A stretch of DNA of 64,000 nt. Source: Paraurantiacibacter namhicola (GTDB taxonomy: Bacteria; Pseudomonadota; Alphaproteobacteria; Sphingomonadales; Sphingomonadaceae). The notes beneath the pieces are model-generated. The model ran no database searches, had not been told where the DNA came from, and was given only the letters and a program-made list of their open reading frames with translations. The position numbers and the translations under genes are program-made. Where the stretch lies: NCBI RefSeq assembly GCF_001687545.1, contig NZ_CP016545.1:2279001-2343000 (forward strand). Direction: 5' to 3'. Shown here piece by piece: positions 18,564-28,252 of the stretch (position 1 is its first letter; each line of letters begins with the position of its first letter).

Positions 18564-19163
18564 ATGAACAGGCATGTGGTGATGGAAACGGTGCGGCAGA
18601 TCCTGGGCCGTGGTCTCAGCGCGGGCGAAACGCGCGAGCTGGAGCTGGCCCTGCGCGAAGACGGATGCGGGCGCGGTCCGCTGCCCCGCCCGCGCCGGAT
18701 CGGGCCGCAGGGCATTGCCCTCATCAAGCGTTTCGAAGGCTGCGCCCGGCGGCTGGCAGATGGCCGGGTGGCGGCTTATCCCGATCCGGGCACGGGCGCC
18801 GCGCCCTGGACCATCGGCTGGGGCGCAACCGGCGCGGGGATCGGCCCGGGCACGGTGTGGACGCAGGCGCAGTGCGACGCGCGGCTGGAGGCGGACCTTG
18901 CGCGCTATGCCGCCGATGTCGACCGCGCGCTGGGCGATGCCGCCACCACGCAGGCGCAGTTCGATGCCCTCGTCAGCTTCCACTACAACACCGGCGCCAT
19001 CGCCCGGGCCACGCTGACGCGCCGCCACAAGGCGGGCGACAGTGCGGCAGCCGCGCGCGAGTTCGCCCGCTGGAACCGAGCAGGCGGCCGCGTGATGAAG
19101 GGCCTGGTCAGGCGGCGCGAGGCGGAGGCCGAGCTGTATCGCGGATCGCCGGGCGGCGTGTGA
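18564..19163 (+). CDS. Lysozyme/endolysin, glycoside hydrolase family 24
   Basis: Muramidase of the T4/P21 lysozyme family, 199 residues. The catalytic triad context is intact: Glu in KRFEGC, Asp in YPDPGTG and Thr in WTIGWGATG, about residues 55-90 (numbering approximate). FHYNTGAIARATL and a C-terminal KGLVRRREAE are typical. A 50-residue basic N-terminal part has no obvious signal peptide, so export would need a holin or another route. AGGAGG lies 6 nt upstream of the ATG. No other phage genes are nearby: probably a domesticated endolysin. Confidence 0.88.
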   Translation: MNRHVVMETVRQILGRGLSAGETRELELALREDGCGRGPLPRPRRIGPQGIALIKRFEGCARRLADGRVAAYPDPGTGAAPWTIGWGATGAGIGPGTVWTQAQCDARLEADLARYAADVDRALGDAATTQAQFDALVSFHYNTGAIARATLTRRHKAGDSAAAAREFARWNRAGGRVMKGLVRRREAEAELYRGSPGGV

Positions 19164-19225
19164 CGAGGTCAGTGTTGGAACTCTGCACGAGCGCCATGGG
19201 TTGATCGCGCAAAGGAGACTTCTGC

Positions 19226-20200
19226 GTGAAATGGTTGCTTACAGGTATCGCAGCCCTCGCCATCACGGCCGCGCCCGCCGCGGCGCAGGGCAATGGCAAG
19301 GGTAATGGAAACGGCAATGGCAATGGCGCCGCTGCGAAGGCGGAGCGCGGCGCGAAGCCGGACAAGCCTCGCGGCAATGGCCAAGTAAACGGCAACGCCG
19401 CCGCAAACGGCAATGGCGCGGCCAAGAAGGCCCCTCAGGCCATGCGCGGCAACGGTGCCGGTAAGCCCGACAATCGCGGCCCCGAACCCCGCGCCGCTAA
19501 CCGTGGCAATGGCAATGGCAATGGCAATGCAAACGGCAATCGCGGTGGCTATGCAGGCCAGGATCGATACGACCGGCGCGGCCCGGATACGCGGACCCGC
19601 AATGGCGATCTCGTGGATTACCGCCAAGCCGATTACGGGCTGATCGACGGATGCCCTCCCGGCCTTGCGAAGAAGCGTAACGGCTGCCTGCCTCCCGGAC
19701 AGGCGAAGAAGCAGGACTACTCGCCTTCGTGGTTCGGATATGACCGTTACGACGGTCAGCGTTTCGCCTATCGCGACGGCTACCTGCTGCGCTTCGGCAA
19801 TGGCGGCGGCCTGCTGTCCTACCTGCCGCTGCTTGGCGGCGCGCTGGCCCCGGGCCAGATGTGGCCGGATGGCTACCGCGCGGCGCAGGTGCCTGCCTAT
19901 TACGACAGCTTCTACAACCTCGGCGGACCCGGCGCATACCGCTATGCGGACAATGTGATCTACCGTGTCGACCCGGAAACCGCCGCAATCACGTCAATCG
20001 CGGCGCTGCTGACCGGCGATGACTTCAGCGTTGGGTCGCCCGTCCCTGCCGGATACGATGTCTACAACGTCCCCTATGCCTACCGCGACGAGTATGCCGA
20101 GGGACCGGACCGCCAGTATCGCTACAGCGATGGCTACATCTACCAGATAGATCCGGAAACGCGCCTTGTGGCCGCAGCCATCGAATTGGTGGCATCATGA
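19226..20200 (+). CDS. Exported Asn-Gly-rich protein with internal repeats
   Basis: Function unknown. The 324-residue product starts with a clear signal peptide (MKWLLTGIAALAITAAPAAA, then Q). Residues 21-115 are low-complexity GNGNGN runs with scattered Lys/Arg. A Cys-containing motif follows (CPPGLAKKRNGCLPPGQAKK). The C-terminal half holds three related units: YRDGYLLRF near 180, RYADNVIYRVDPET near 235 and RYSDGYIYQIDPET near 300, each followed by a hydrophobic helix-like run. GTG start with AAAGGAG 8 nt upstream. Its stop overlaps the fasciclin gene start (ATGA). Confidence 0.8.
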   Translation: MKWLLTGIAALAITAAPAAAQGNGKGNGNGNGNGAAAKAERGAKPDKPRGNGQVNGNAAANGNGAAKKAPQAMRGNGAGKPDNRGPEPRAANRGNGNGNGNANGNRGGYAGQDRYDRRGPDTRTRNGDLVDYRQADYGLIDGCPPGLAKKRNGCLPPGQAKKQDYSPSWFGYDRYDGQRFAYRDGYLLRFGNGGGLLSYLPLLGGALAPGQMWPDGYRAAQVPAYYDSFYNLGGPGAYRYADNVIYRVDPETAAITSIAALLTGDDFSVGSPVPAGYDVYNVPYAYRDEYAEGPDRQYRYSDGYIYQIDPETRLVAAAIELVAS

Positions 20201-20745
20201 TCGCGCGGCTTCGCATCGCAGGTGTCGCCTCGCTCGGCGCGCTGGCCCTGGCGCTGGGGGCGTGCTCCGACAGTCCCGACGCGGCTGATACGGAAGGATC
20301 GGTGTCGAACGAGACGCTGGCAAAGCTCATCTCCCATTCGGGTGAGGTCGGGATGCTAGCCTCCGCATTGGAGGAAAGCGGCATCGCCAGCGCCTTCGAC
20401 GCGGCGGCCTCCTACACCGTGCTGGCCCCCAGCGACGAGGCATTCGAGGCTCTCGCCAGCGGCGAAGTGCCGCTGGATGCCGCGCAGAAGGCCGCCATCG
20501 TGCGCGGCCACATCGTGCCGGGATATCTGACCCTGGCCGATATCGGCGCAGCGCTCGACAGCTCCGGCGGCGAAGTCAGCATCGCGGCGATGGACGGCAA
20601 TGACCTGACTTTCACGCGCCTCGACGATGGCATCGAAGTGAGCAGCACCGACGGGCAGGCTGCGATGCTCGGCAGCGAGAGCCTGGGCGAGAACGGCGTC
20701 GTCATCACAATTGACGGCGTCCTCAAGGCCCCGCCCGGCGCATAA
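20197..20745 (+). CDS. Fasciclin-domain lipoprotein
   Basis: Cell-surface or periplasmic adhesion-type protein of 182 residues. Lipobox LGAC (Cys near residue 23), then one FAS1 domain: the H1 box YTVLAPSDEAFEAL (about 73-86), VRGHIVPGYLT for the conserved His region and the H2 box NGVVITIDGVLKAP at the end. Length is normal for single-domain bacterial fasciclins. Translationally coupled to the Asn-Gly-rich protein, so the two may act together at the cell surface (inference). Confidence 0.9.
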   Translation: MIARLRIAGVASLGALALALGACSDSPDAADTEGSVSNETLAKLISHSGEVGMLASALEESGIASAFDAAASYTVLAPSDEAFEALASGEVPLDAAQKAAIVRGHIVPGYLTLADIGAALDSSGGEVSIAAMDGNDLTFTRLDDGIEVSSTDGQAAMLGSESLGENGVVITIDGVLKAPPGA

Positions 20746-20756
20746 GCCACAGGATC

Positions 20757-20801
20757 GACGGCGGCAGCGGAGGACCGGCGAGGTCGCTCCCCGCCGCCGT
20801 C
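20757..20801. terminator. Stem-loop between convergent fasciclin and tamB genes
   Basis: Nine-base arms GACGGCGGC / GCCGCCGTC with a 27-nt loop; no T run. It touches the tamB stop. Possible bidirectional terminator, weakly supported. Confidence 0.4.
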
Positions 20802-23800
20802 AGTAATCCTTGCTGTATTCAAGCGCCACGCCGTCGCGGCCCAGCGAGCTGACCGATGCCAGCATGGCGAGCCAGCTGGTGATGCGGAACTCCAGCTCCG
20901 TGGCGTTGTATCCGCGGCCATCGGTGATGATCTCGCCATAGAAGCGATTGCCGAACCGCTTGCCTAGCGCGATGGCCGTGCCCCGGTCCAGCGCCGGATC
21001 GGCCGCGACGATGCGCAGGCGGTCCAGCCCGATGGCCGTGCGCAGCGAGTTGATGGGGTCCAGCCCGCCCCCGCCGCCGCCGCGCAGGGATGCGAGCGCA
21101 GAACCCAGCTGCAGCGCGTCGGTGGCCGAGAGGTCGGTGATCGAACCGCCAAACAGCAGGCGCGCCAGGATCTCCTCCTGCGGCAGGCCGGGGTTGGAGC
21201 TGAAGTCCACTTCCGGATTGGTAGCGTTGCCGCGCACCGTCACCGTCACGTCCAGCCCGTCGCGCAGCTCCGTCTGGGCCACGATAGACACGCGCGGATC
21301 GATCGGCTGGTTCTCGTCGAAGTCGATGACGCCGCGGGTAATGTCGAAGCGATTGCCGGCGAAGTTGTAGAAGCCCTGCCGCGGCACGACGCGCGCCTCG
21401 CCGCCGATCCGCGGATCGCTGGTGGTCCCGCGCAGCAGGATGTCGGCGCTCCATTCGGAATCGAGGCCCATGCCATCGACCAGGATGCCGCCGCGAGAGC
21501 GGGCATCGATCAGGTAGCGCCAAGGCGCAGACGCGCTGGGCGCGGGACCGTAATCATTGGGGCGATTGACCTGCGTGACCTTGATGTTGGGCAGGCTGGC
21601 GGCGCTGCTGGCCGTCCCCAGCTTCCACCGCGCACCGTCCACTTCAAGCCGCCCCGCAATCACGCCGCCCACGCCATTGGACTTGATGCGCATCGGCCCG
21701 GTCACGGTCGCGCCCATGTTCGGCAGGTCCATGATCTCCGCATTGCGGGCGGCCATGCGCAGGTCGATCATCGGCCCTCGCCCGGCACCAAGGTTGGACA
21801 GGTCCACCACGCCGCTGCCGCTGACCGCGCCGCCATTGGGCGCGGTTCCCTTGAAACTGCTGAGTTCCAGGCGCGATCCGGCGAAGCGTCCGCGCGCACG
21901 GACATTGGATAGGTTCGTGCCGGTCAGAGCGCTCTGCATTTGCAAATTGTCGCCCGCCAGCGAGCCGCGGATACCCGGATCGGCCAGCGATCCAGTGATG
22001 TTCGCCGCCACATTCAGCTGGCCGGTAATGTCGATCAGGTCGAGCGCGGCAAGACGCCACAGCGCCTCTGCCGGGCCCTTGTAACGCAGCTGCGCATACA
22101 TGTCGCCCGCGTTCAGCCGGTCCATCAGCCCGCCGCTGGCCGGAAGGTTCGCGATCCGCCCCTGCAGCCTGCCGCTCGTCTCCGCGCCGTCCTTGAACGT
22201 CGCGCGCATCTGCAGGTTGTTGGGCGTCAGCTTGCCGACAAAGGCGAGGTCCACGGGGCGGGACGTCAGCACCAGCCCGGAACGCGTCAGGCCATCGACC
22301 AGCACGCGCGCCTCGCCCGTGGGCAGGCCGCCGCGACCGGTATCGAAGTCGATCACACCGGAAATATCGCCGCCAAGGCCGAGATCCATGCCCAGCACGT
22401 CCACGAGCGAAAGCGGCATGTCCGCTAGCTTCACCGTGCCGCTGGTGCCGCCTGTGCCACCGAACTGTCCTTCGGCAATGACGAAGCCGCCGGCAAAGCC
22501 GAGCTGTGTCTTCTGCAGCGCCCAGCCGCCGTCTTCCTGCTTCAGCAGCACGGCGCGGCGCGGCATGGTGATGTCGCGCCCGGCATAGGTCCCATCCACC
22601 ACCACGGCGATGCGCTGGGTGTTGGCCTGCCCCTGCACCTGCAGGGCGAAGCGCGCCCCGCGGCGACCGGTCAGGGCGGCCTCGAATGAGCCGACGCCGT
22701 CCGTCACGCGAGCATTGCCCTGCAACCGGCCGACGAACAGCTGGCCATAGCTGATGCCTTGGGCAGAGACCGTGCCGCGCATCGTCGTGCCATCGCCGCC
22801 GACCACGCCGGTCAGGTCTACGTCAGCCGATGCGATGGCCAGCGGTGTCGGCCCCTGGAAGCGGGCGTTGCGAGCGCGGAGATTGGCATCGAAGCCCTGT
22901 CCGCCGCTGCGCGGTGCCAGGGTGACCGTGCCGTCCAGCCCGCCGCCCGACAGCGCCAGGTCGCCCGCCACGCCGCCATCGGCCAGCACCAGCGATCCGG
23001 CCACGTCTGTACCGCTGATGTCCATGCGGCTGATCTCGATCCGGGTCGGGCCGTTTGCCGGCGAGTAGAGGTTGAGCGCGCCATCGAAGGGCCCGAGCAA
23101 GCTCTGCCCGCTCGTGTCGATGGCGAAGCCTTCGCGCGTGGGGGCAAGGGCAACGCGCACGTCCTTCAGGCCAGCCGCAGGCAGCGGATCGGCAAAGACG
23201 AGCTGCGCGGTGGGGCCGGAATCCGACAGCGCCGCTTCCACCGTGAAGGGACCGTAATCGACATGCCGCCCGCGCCCGGCCAGCGTGGTGCGGCCATCGG
23301 ACACCCGGCCATCCAGCGTCAGGGACAGCTTGCTGGCGCGCAGCTGGGTCTGGCGGAAGACGATGGGGCGGTCCGCGCCCAGCGTGACGCCGCCGTCGAA
23401 CCGGATGTTGCTGCCGGCCAGGTTTGCCAGCGTGTCATTGGTGACGCGCGCCATCCGCCCGTCGAAATCCGCGTCCAGCTTCCAAGGGGAGTTTGCGCCC
23501 AGCGAGAAACGGATGCGCGCATTGCCGTCTACTGTCCCGATATTCTCCAGCGCCAGACCCTGCATGGCCACCGGGCCGGCCAGAGCATAGGCACCGCGGT
23601 CGAGATCGCCGCGCAGCGCGAGGTCCGCCGTCAGGCCGGGGAAGCGCACCGCAAGGTCGTCCGAAAGCAGCTGCCCGCCCGTATAAACCACGGTTCCGCC
23701 AAGCGTGCCGTTCACAAGACGCGGGTCGGCAAGTTCATTGCCGCTGATGACGCGCTGCACGCTGGCATCCAGCGGCAGGACGAAGCGCGTGCCGTCCCAG

Positions 23801-25041
23801 GTCGCGATGCCGGACTGCTCGATATCGATCACTTCCGTGCCGGACAGCATGGCGCGGTCCACCGTCAGGCGGTGCGGCAGGTCCACGCCCCGGAAGGGTC
23901 CGTCCAGCACCAGCTCCAGATCCGTGCCCTCCAGCCGGAAGTCCGGGCCAAACAGCGCCGGATCACGCAGGTCCAGGTCGACATCAAGATTGTCGAACTC
24001 ATTGTTGCCGAGGTCGATGCCGCCTTCGGCATTCGCCCAGACACCCGCGCCGCGCAGCGCGAGGTCGCCGGTAAGGATGCTGTCGTCCAGCGTGCCCACG
24101 GCTGCAATGTCCACAACCTCGCCCAGCGCGCGCTGCGGCAGGCCGGTGACATAGTCGCCCGGGCGGGCCTGGCCCACGATGCGGTAGCGACCGGATTTGG
24201 CGCCGATCTTGGTGGCAAGCAGGGGCTCGCTATCGCCCAGTACGACCAGCGCACCGTCCCAGTCCTGCCATGTGCCATCACCCACGATGCGGACCAGCAG
24301 GTCCTGCTCCGCCCCGGCCATGGCGGCCAGGAAGCCGCCGGCTGGCGCGCGGTAATCGAGGTCGATGTCAAACATATTGGCATCGGGCTCTGCATCCAGC
24401 AGCACGGCAAAGCGGTCTTCGCCGCCGAATTCGCCATCGGCATCCAGCTGGACCCGGCCCTGCCGGATATCGGCCTGCGCGGTGAGCGCGATGATGCGCT
24501 CTTCCCCGATGACCCCGTCGGCCACGCGCAGGTTCTGGATCGAAAGCCGGTCCACCCGGATGTCGAAATTGGGCAGGACCGGCGCGTCGGGATCGCCGGG
24601 ATTGAGCTCGGGGATGGCCAGCAGCGTGCCGCCATTCACATCCAGGTCCCGGATATCGAGGCCGGAGAAGAAAAATTTCAGCGGGCGCCAGTCCAGGCGG
24701 ACTTCGGGCAGCACCAGGAACAGCGTATCGTTCGCATCGCGCAGGCGCACGTCGTAGAATGTGGCCTCGGACAGGACGCTGCCCTCGATCCGGCCGACTT
24801 CGACAGACAGGCCCGATGCCGGGGCGACGCCGGCAATCTGGTCAACGATGAAATCACGCCCGGACTGCGTGTTCAGGAACACGACGGCGCCGAGCACGAG
24901 CGCGATCAGCAAGCCGAAGATGCCCAGCGCGCCGCGCTTGAACCAGCGCCGCTTGCGCTTGCGCGGAGCGGTATCGTCCGTGCCCGTTTCTGCCACGTCC
25001 ACCGGCTCGGCCGCGCTGTCCTGTGTCCCCTCCCCAGCCAT
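20800..25041 (-). CDS. tamB: TamB, translocation and assembly module subunit
   Basis: Inner-membrane-anchored AsmA-like protein that spans the periplasm as a beta-groove and works with TamA in outer-membrane protein insertion and lipid transport. The 1413-residue product has one N-terminal membrane segment (GALGIFGLLIALVLGAVVFL, about 32-51) after an acidic/basic cytoplasmic tail, a very long repetitive beta-rich region, and a C-terminal TamB (DUF490) domain with VDFSSNPGLPQEEILARLLF and GRYYGEIITDG-like ending (here RFYGEIITDG). The ATG shares one base with the tamA stop. A long open frame on the other strand is a shadow. Confidence 0.95.
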   Translation of the reverse strand: MAGEGTQDSAAEPVDVAETGTDDTAPRKRKRRWFKRGALGIFGLLIALVLGAVVFLNTQSGRDFIVDQIAGVAPASGLSVEVGRIEGSVLSEATFYDVRLRDANDTLFLVLPEVRLDWRPLKFFFSGLDIRDLDVNGGTLLAIPELNPGDPDAPVLPNFDIRVDRLSIQNLRVADGVIGEERIIALTAQADIRQGRVQLDADGEFGGEDRFAVLLDAEPDANMFDIDLDYRAPAGGFLAAMAGAEQDLLVRIVGDGTWQDWDGALVVLGDSEPLLATKIGAKSGRYRIVGQARPGDYVTGLPQRALGEVVDIAAVGTLDDSILTGDLALRGAGVWANAEGGIDLGNNEFDNLDVDLDLRDPALFGPDFRLEGTDLELVLDGPFRGVDLPHRLTVDRAMLSGTEVIDIEQSGIATWDGTRFVLPLDASVQRVISGNELADPRLVNGTLGGTVVYTGGQLLSDDLAVRFPGLTADLALRGDLDRGAYALAGPVAMQGLALENIGTVDGNARIRFSLGANSPWKLDADFDGRMARVTNDTLANLAGSNIRFDGGVTLGADRPIVFRQTQLRASKLSLTLDGRVSDGRTTLAGRGRHVDYGPFTVEAALSDSGPTAQLVFADPLPAAGLKDVRVALAPTREGFAIDTSGQSLLGPFDGALNLYSPANGPTRIEISRMDISGTDVAGSLVLADGGVAGDLALSGGGLDGTVTLAPRSGGQGFDANLRARNARFQGPTPLAIASADVDLTGVVGGDGTTMRGTVSAQGISYGQLFVGRLQGNARVTDGVGSFEAALTGRRGARFALQVQGQANTQRIAVVVDGTYAGRDITMPRRAVLLKQEDGGWALQKTQLGFAGGFVIAEGQFGGTGGTSGTVKLADMPLSLVDVLGMDLGLGGDISGVIDFDTGRGGLPTGEARVLVDGLTRSGLVLTSRPVDLAFVGKLTPNNLQMRATFKDGAETSGRLQGRIANLPASGGLMDRLNAGDMYAQLRYKGPAEALWRLAALDLIDITGQLNVAANITGSLADPGIRGSLAGDNLQMQSALTGTNLSNVRARGRFAGSRLELSSFKGTAPNGGAVSGSGVVDLSNLGAGRGPMIDLRMAARNAEIMDLPNMGATVTGPMRIKSNGVGGVIAGRLEVDGARWKLGTASSAASLPNIKVTQVNRPNDYGPAPSASAPWRYLIDARSRGGILVDGMGLDSEWSADILLRGTTSDPRIGGEARVVPRQGFYNFAGNRFDITRGVIDFDENQPIDPRVSIVAQTELRDGLDVTVTVRGNATNPEVDFSSNPGLPQEEILARLLFGGSITDLSATDALQLGSALASLRGGGGGGLDPINSLRTAIGLDRLRIVAADPALDRGTAIALGKRFGNRFYGEIITDGRGYNATELEFRITSWLAMLASVSSLGRDGVALEYSKDY

Positions 25042-27254
25042 CAGAACGCCTGGCCCAGCGAGATATAGACGCCCACAACATCGTCATTCGGGCCCGGGTT
25101 CAGCGGCACGCCGAGGTCGACGCGGATGGGCCCGAAGCTGGTGTAATAGCGCACGCCAATGCCCGCCCCGATCTTGATCTCGTCAAAACTGGGAGTGGAA
25201 TTCACGCCCACGGTCCCGGCATCGACGAAGGGCACGATCCCGATGGAATTGTCGAGCAGTGGCGTACGGATGCGAGCCTCCAGGCTGAATTCCAGCAGGG
25301 AGCGTCCGCCCGTAGGATCGCCATTGCTGTTCGACGGCCCGATGGAGCGATAGCCATATCCGCGCACCGATCCGCCGCCGCCGGCATAGAGACGGCGCGA
25401 GGGCGCGATCTCGTCACGCGGCGCGCCCGGAATGCTGGCGATCCGCGCCCGGCCCGCGATCACGATCTTGTCGTTCACGCCGTAATAGTACGATCCGTCG
25501 GCTTGCAGGCGCGCATAAGTCTGCATGTCGCCGCCATTGCGCTTCGAAATTTCGGGAGAGACGCGCGCGCCGAGGCGGAAACCTTCGCTGGGGTCCAGCA
25601 GGCTGTCGCTGGTGTCCCACAGGGCATAGACCGGCAGGGCGCCGATGAAATAGGTCTCGCGCGGGCCGAAATTGCCATTGGCGTCGGCTTCACGTTCCTG
25701 CGTGGCGAGGATTTCGAAGCCGCCGGACCAGCTCAGCTCCTTCTGGAACAGCAGCGTGCTGACCTGCTCATACGTCCCTGTCAGGCTGATCGTGCGCGCG
25801 TCATAGGCGTCGTAATCGAGCGTGCTGGCATAGGCGTCCAGCGTCAGGATGCGGTCGCGGCCGTAAAAATTGTTCTTGCGGAAGGTGACGCCCAGCAGCT
25901 GCTCGCGCGTGCCGGCAATGCCGCGAACCTTCAGCGCGCCTTCGGGCGGGAAGAGGTTGCGATGCTGCCAGCTGGCCTCGGCGCGGAAGCCCTCGCCCGT
26001 GCCGTAACCGATAGAGCCTTCGATGGTGCGAAGCTCGCCAGGCACCAGCTCCACCTGCATGTCCACCACGCCGGGTTCGCCATCGACGGGCGCCTGCACC
26101 TCGACTGGCGTGATAACTACGCTGGCGACCAGGCCCGTGGCCAGGATCGCCCGGCGCAGGTCCAGTTCCTCGCTGCGCTGGTAAGTCTGGCCGGGCTTGA
26201 AGCGGGCGATGGTGCCAAGATGCCGCCCGCTGAGGAAATCGGGCCGGTTGCTGGTGACGCTGCCGAAACGGTACTTGCCCTGCGGCGTGACGATCATCGT
26301 CAGGTCGGCTTCCTGCCGGGCGTGGTCGACCAGCAGTTCCGGTGCGCGGATCGCAGCGAAGGGATAACCGCTTTCACCCAGCGCGCGGTCGAGGTCGGCC
26401 TGCTCTTCCACGATCTTGTCCTGCAGGGCAGGATCGCCGGGAAGGATTTCGAACGCGCCGCGCAGCGCCTCGTAATCGCCGAAGCGCGAGGTGGTCGCCA
26501 GGCTGCCAAGGTCGATATTGCCAAACAGGTACTGCGCGCCCGGGATGATGTCGAAGCGCACGCCGCGTTCGGCCTGCGGCGCATCGATCGGGTCCAGCTC
26601 GGTCAGGCCCTGCACGCTGCGGATCACCTGCGCATCGTAATAGCCGTAAACCGCCAGCATGCGCTGGAGCAGCTCCTCGTCCTCGCGTGCCTGCGCGGCG
26701 AGGCGGGCGTTGTTCGCATCGTCGTCCAACTCTTCGATGGTGGAGAGCGTCTTGAACCGGGCGAGGAATTCGTCGCGTAGCGGGAAGAGCGCGAGGTCGG
26801 ACGGGAAGACCAGCACCAGCTCGTCCGAAATCCGTTCTTCCGAACCATCGACCAGCGCGGGCGTTTCGAAGGGAAATTCCGCGAACTGGATATCCTCTTC
26901 CGCGTCCAGCGGGTCGATTTCGGGCAGTTCGATCTCGGTCGGCCAAGGGACAGTGACCAGCGGCATGGCATCGAGCGGGCTATCCGCCTCCACCTCCGGC
27001 GGTGCATCTTCCATGTCGGTTGCCGACTGCGGGACGCCCTGCTCGGCCCAGCCTTCCGGATTTTCCAGCGCGCTGTCGGGGATCAGGTCTTCCAGACGTT
27101 CCGGCGCTTCCGGATCCTGCGCGAAGGCGGGGCTGGACAGCAGCGATGCGCCCGCGGCGAGCGAGATGGCGAGGCGTGAGATGAGGCGGGCGTCCTGAAC
27201 GGAAGCGCTGGCCCGGTCAGCCGACGCTGTATCGATCCCGCCGCTCCGCATCAT
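25041..27254 (-). CDS. tamA: TamA, Omp85-family outer-membrane protein
   Basis: Outer-membrane barrel partner of TamB. The 737-residue product has a signal peptide ending SSPAFA near residue 46, an acidic linker (about 50-140) that is longer than in E. coli TamA, POTRA repeats (about 150-380) and a C-terminal 16-strand barrel with the Omp85 lid motif [13 protein letters not shown] (the VRGY box) and a terminal phenylalanine. Two adjacent ATGs (27254 and 27251) are the only sensible starts, because later in-frame codons offer none before the signal peptide; this makes the gene overlap bpt by 38 nt. Directly followed by tamB. Confidence 0.92.
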   Translation of the reverse strand: MMRSGGIDTASADRASASVQDARLISRLAISLAAGASLLSSPAFAQDPEAPERLEDLIPDSALENPEGWAEQGVPQSATDMEDAPPEVEADSPLDAMPLVTVPWPTEIELPEIDPLDAEEDIQFAEFPFETPALVDGSEERISDELVLVFPSDLALFPLRDEFLARFKTLSTIEELDDDANNARLAAQAREDEELLQRMLAVYGYYDAQVIRSVQGLTELDPIDAPQAERGVRFDIIPGAQYLFGNIDLGSLATTSRFGDYEALRGAFEILPGDPALQDKIVEEQADLDRALGESGYPFAAIRAPELLVDHARQEADLTMIVTPQGKYRFGSVTSNRPDFLSGRHLGTIARFKPGQTYQRSEELDLRRAILATGLVASVVITPVEVQAPVDGEPGVVDMQVELVPGELRTIEGSIGYGTGEGFRAEASWQHRNLFPPEGALKVRGIAGTREQLLGVTFRKNNFYGRDRILTLDAYASTLDYDAYDARTISLTGTYEQVSTLLFQKELSWSGGFEILATQEREADANGNFGPRETYFIGALPVYALWDTSDSLLDPSEGFRLGARVSPEISKRNGGDMQTYARLQADGSYYYGVNDKIVIAGRARIASIPGAPRDEIAPSRRLYAGGGGSVRGYGYRSIGPSNSNGDPTGGRSLLEFSLEARIRTPLLDNSIGIVPFVDAGTVGVNSTPSFDEIKIGAGIGVRYYTSFGPIRVDLGVPLNPGPNDDVVGVYISLGQAF

Positions 27255-28089
27255 ATTGGGCCTGTCCGCCGGGTACGCCGTCCTTGCCGCTGCCTTCCGG
27301 CTGGCTGCCCTGCCCGCCAGGAGCGGTTGCGGCAGCGATGAGGGCGGACTGTGCCGCGTCCGACATGCGCTGCCAGCCATCGGGGCCGAGCTTTTCGAGC
27401 GGGCGATAGCGGACCTTGTACTGCATGCGCGCAGCACCTTCGACCCAATACCCGAGATAGACATAAGGAAGCCCGCCTTCAGCCGCACGGCGAATGTGGT
27501 CGAGGATGATGAAATTCCCAAGCCCGGCGCGATCCTCATGTTCCGGGTCATAGAAACTGTAGATCATCGAAAGACCGTCCGCCTGACAATCAGTCAGGCA
27601 GGCACCGACGAGGCGACCCGGTGTCCCGTCGGCATTCGGTTCCCGATATTCAACGACATAGCTGGAAACACTGGTGTGTTCCACCATGTCGGCATAGTCG
27701 ATCTCGTCCATCGCGGCCATACCGCCGCCCGGATGCCGGACGGAGAGGTATTTCTGCAGCAATTCGAACTGCTCGGCCGTCGCCCATGGCCGACATTCGG
27801 TGACCACGAGGTCCTCGTTACGGCGCGAAATACGCTTCTGCGTGCCGGACGGGCGAAACTCCTGCGCCACCACGCGCACCGATACACAGGCGCGGCAATC
27901 GAGGCAGGACGGGCGGTAAGCCACGGTCTGGCTGCGGCGGAAGCCGATGCGGCCCAGCGCATCATTCAGCTCTTCGGAATGCGGGCCCTTTAGCTCCGTG
28001 AAGACCTTCCGCTCCGTCTTGCCGGGCAGGTACGGGCATGGCGCCGGGCTGGTCACGAAGAAACGCGGAAATCTGACTGGGGCCGTCAC
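27217..28089 (-). CDS. bpt: Aspartate/glutamate leucyltransferase (bacterial Ate/Bpt)
   Basis: Transfers Leu from Leu-tRNA to N-terminal Asp/Glu in the bacterial N-degron pathway. The 290-residue product has the Ate N- and C-domains: [16 protein letters not shown] near residues 16-31, the Cys pair in [13 protein letters not shown], and in the C-domain [11 protein letters not shown] and [12 protein letters not shown]. The proposed start is GTG (VTAPVRF) with GAGG upstream; no better start fits the conserved N-terminus, and the 90 codons before it are unconserved. The tail after WQRMSD is Gly/Gln-rich. ClpS and the ClpAP adaptor genes are not in the window. Confidence 0.9.
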   Translation of the reverse strand: MTAPVRFPRFFVTSPAPCPYLPGKTERKVFTELKGPHSEELNDALGRIGFRRSQTVAYRPSCLDCRACVSVRVVAQEFRPSGTQKRISRRNEDLVVTECRPWATAEQFELLQKYLSVRHPGGGMAAMDEIDYADMVEHTSVSSYVVEYREPNADGTPGRLVGACLTDCQADGLSMIYSFYDPEHEDRAGLGNFIILDHIRRAAEGGLPYVYLGYWVEGAARMQYKVRYRPLEKLGPDGWQRMSDAAQSALIAAATAPGGQGSQPEGSGKDGVPGGQAQYDAERRDRYSVG

Positions 28090-28252
28090 GGCGCTGGCGA
28101 TCCTCTTATCCTGGCGTGTGGCCCGAAGGCGCGGTCCGGCCTGTATGACACCGGATTCGCGAGTTAGAACCTTGTTAACCCTTTTTCGTGCCCGATGCAG
28201 GGTTAATTTGCACAGCGGGAAGCCGCTTGTGGAAAAACCGACCCGTTTTCGG
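28090..28252. promoter_or_regulatory. bpt promoter region with CtrA-like site and inverted repeat
   Basis: TTAG-N7-TTAAC at 28164-28179 is one base from the CtrA consensus. It overlaps an 8-bp inverted repeat TTAACCCT (28175-28182) / AGGGTTAA (28199-28206). This stretch is less GC-rich than its surroundings and lies directly upstream of bpt. Confidence 0.35.

Noticed and set aside
19290-19540. GGCAATGGCAATGG tandem repeats as a CRISPR array or satellite
   Set aside because: The units are 6 nt long, in frame and encode Asn-Gly in an exported protein; there are no spacers.
18564-20745. A prophage suggested by the lysozyme gene
   Set aside because: No integrase, capsid, tail or holin gene, nor att-like repeats, lie nearby; neighbours are exported host-type proteins.
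22759-25068. A 769-codon open frame on the plus strand opposite tamB
   Set aside because: It has no ribosome-binding site or recognisable domain and mirrors the codon bias of tamB, whose family assignment is strong. Long antisense frames are expected at this GC content.
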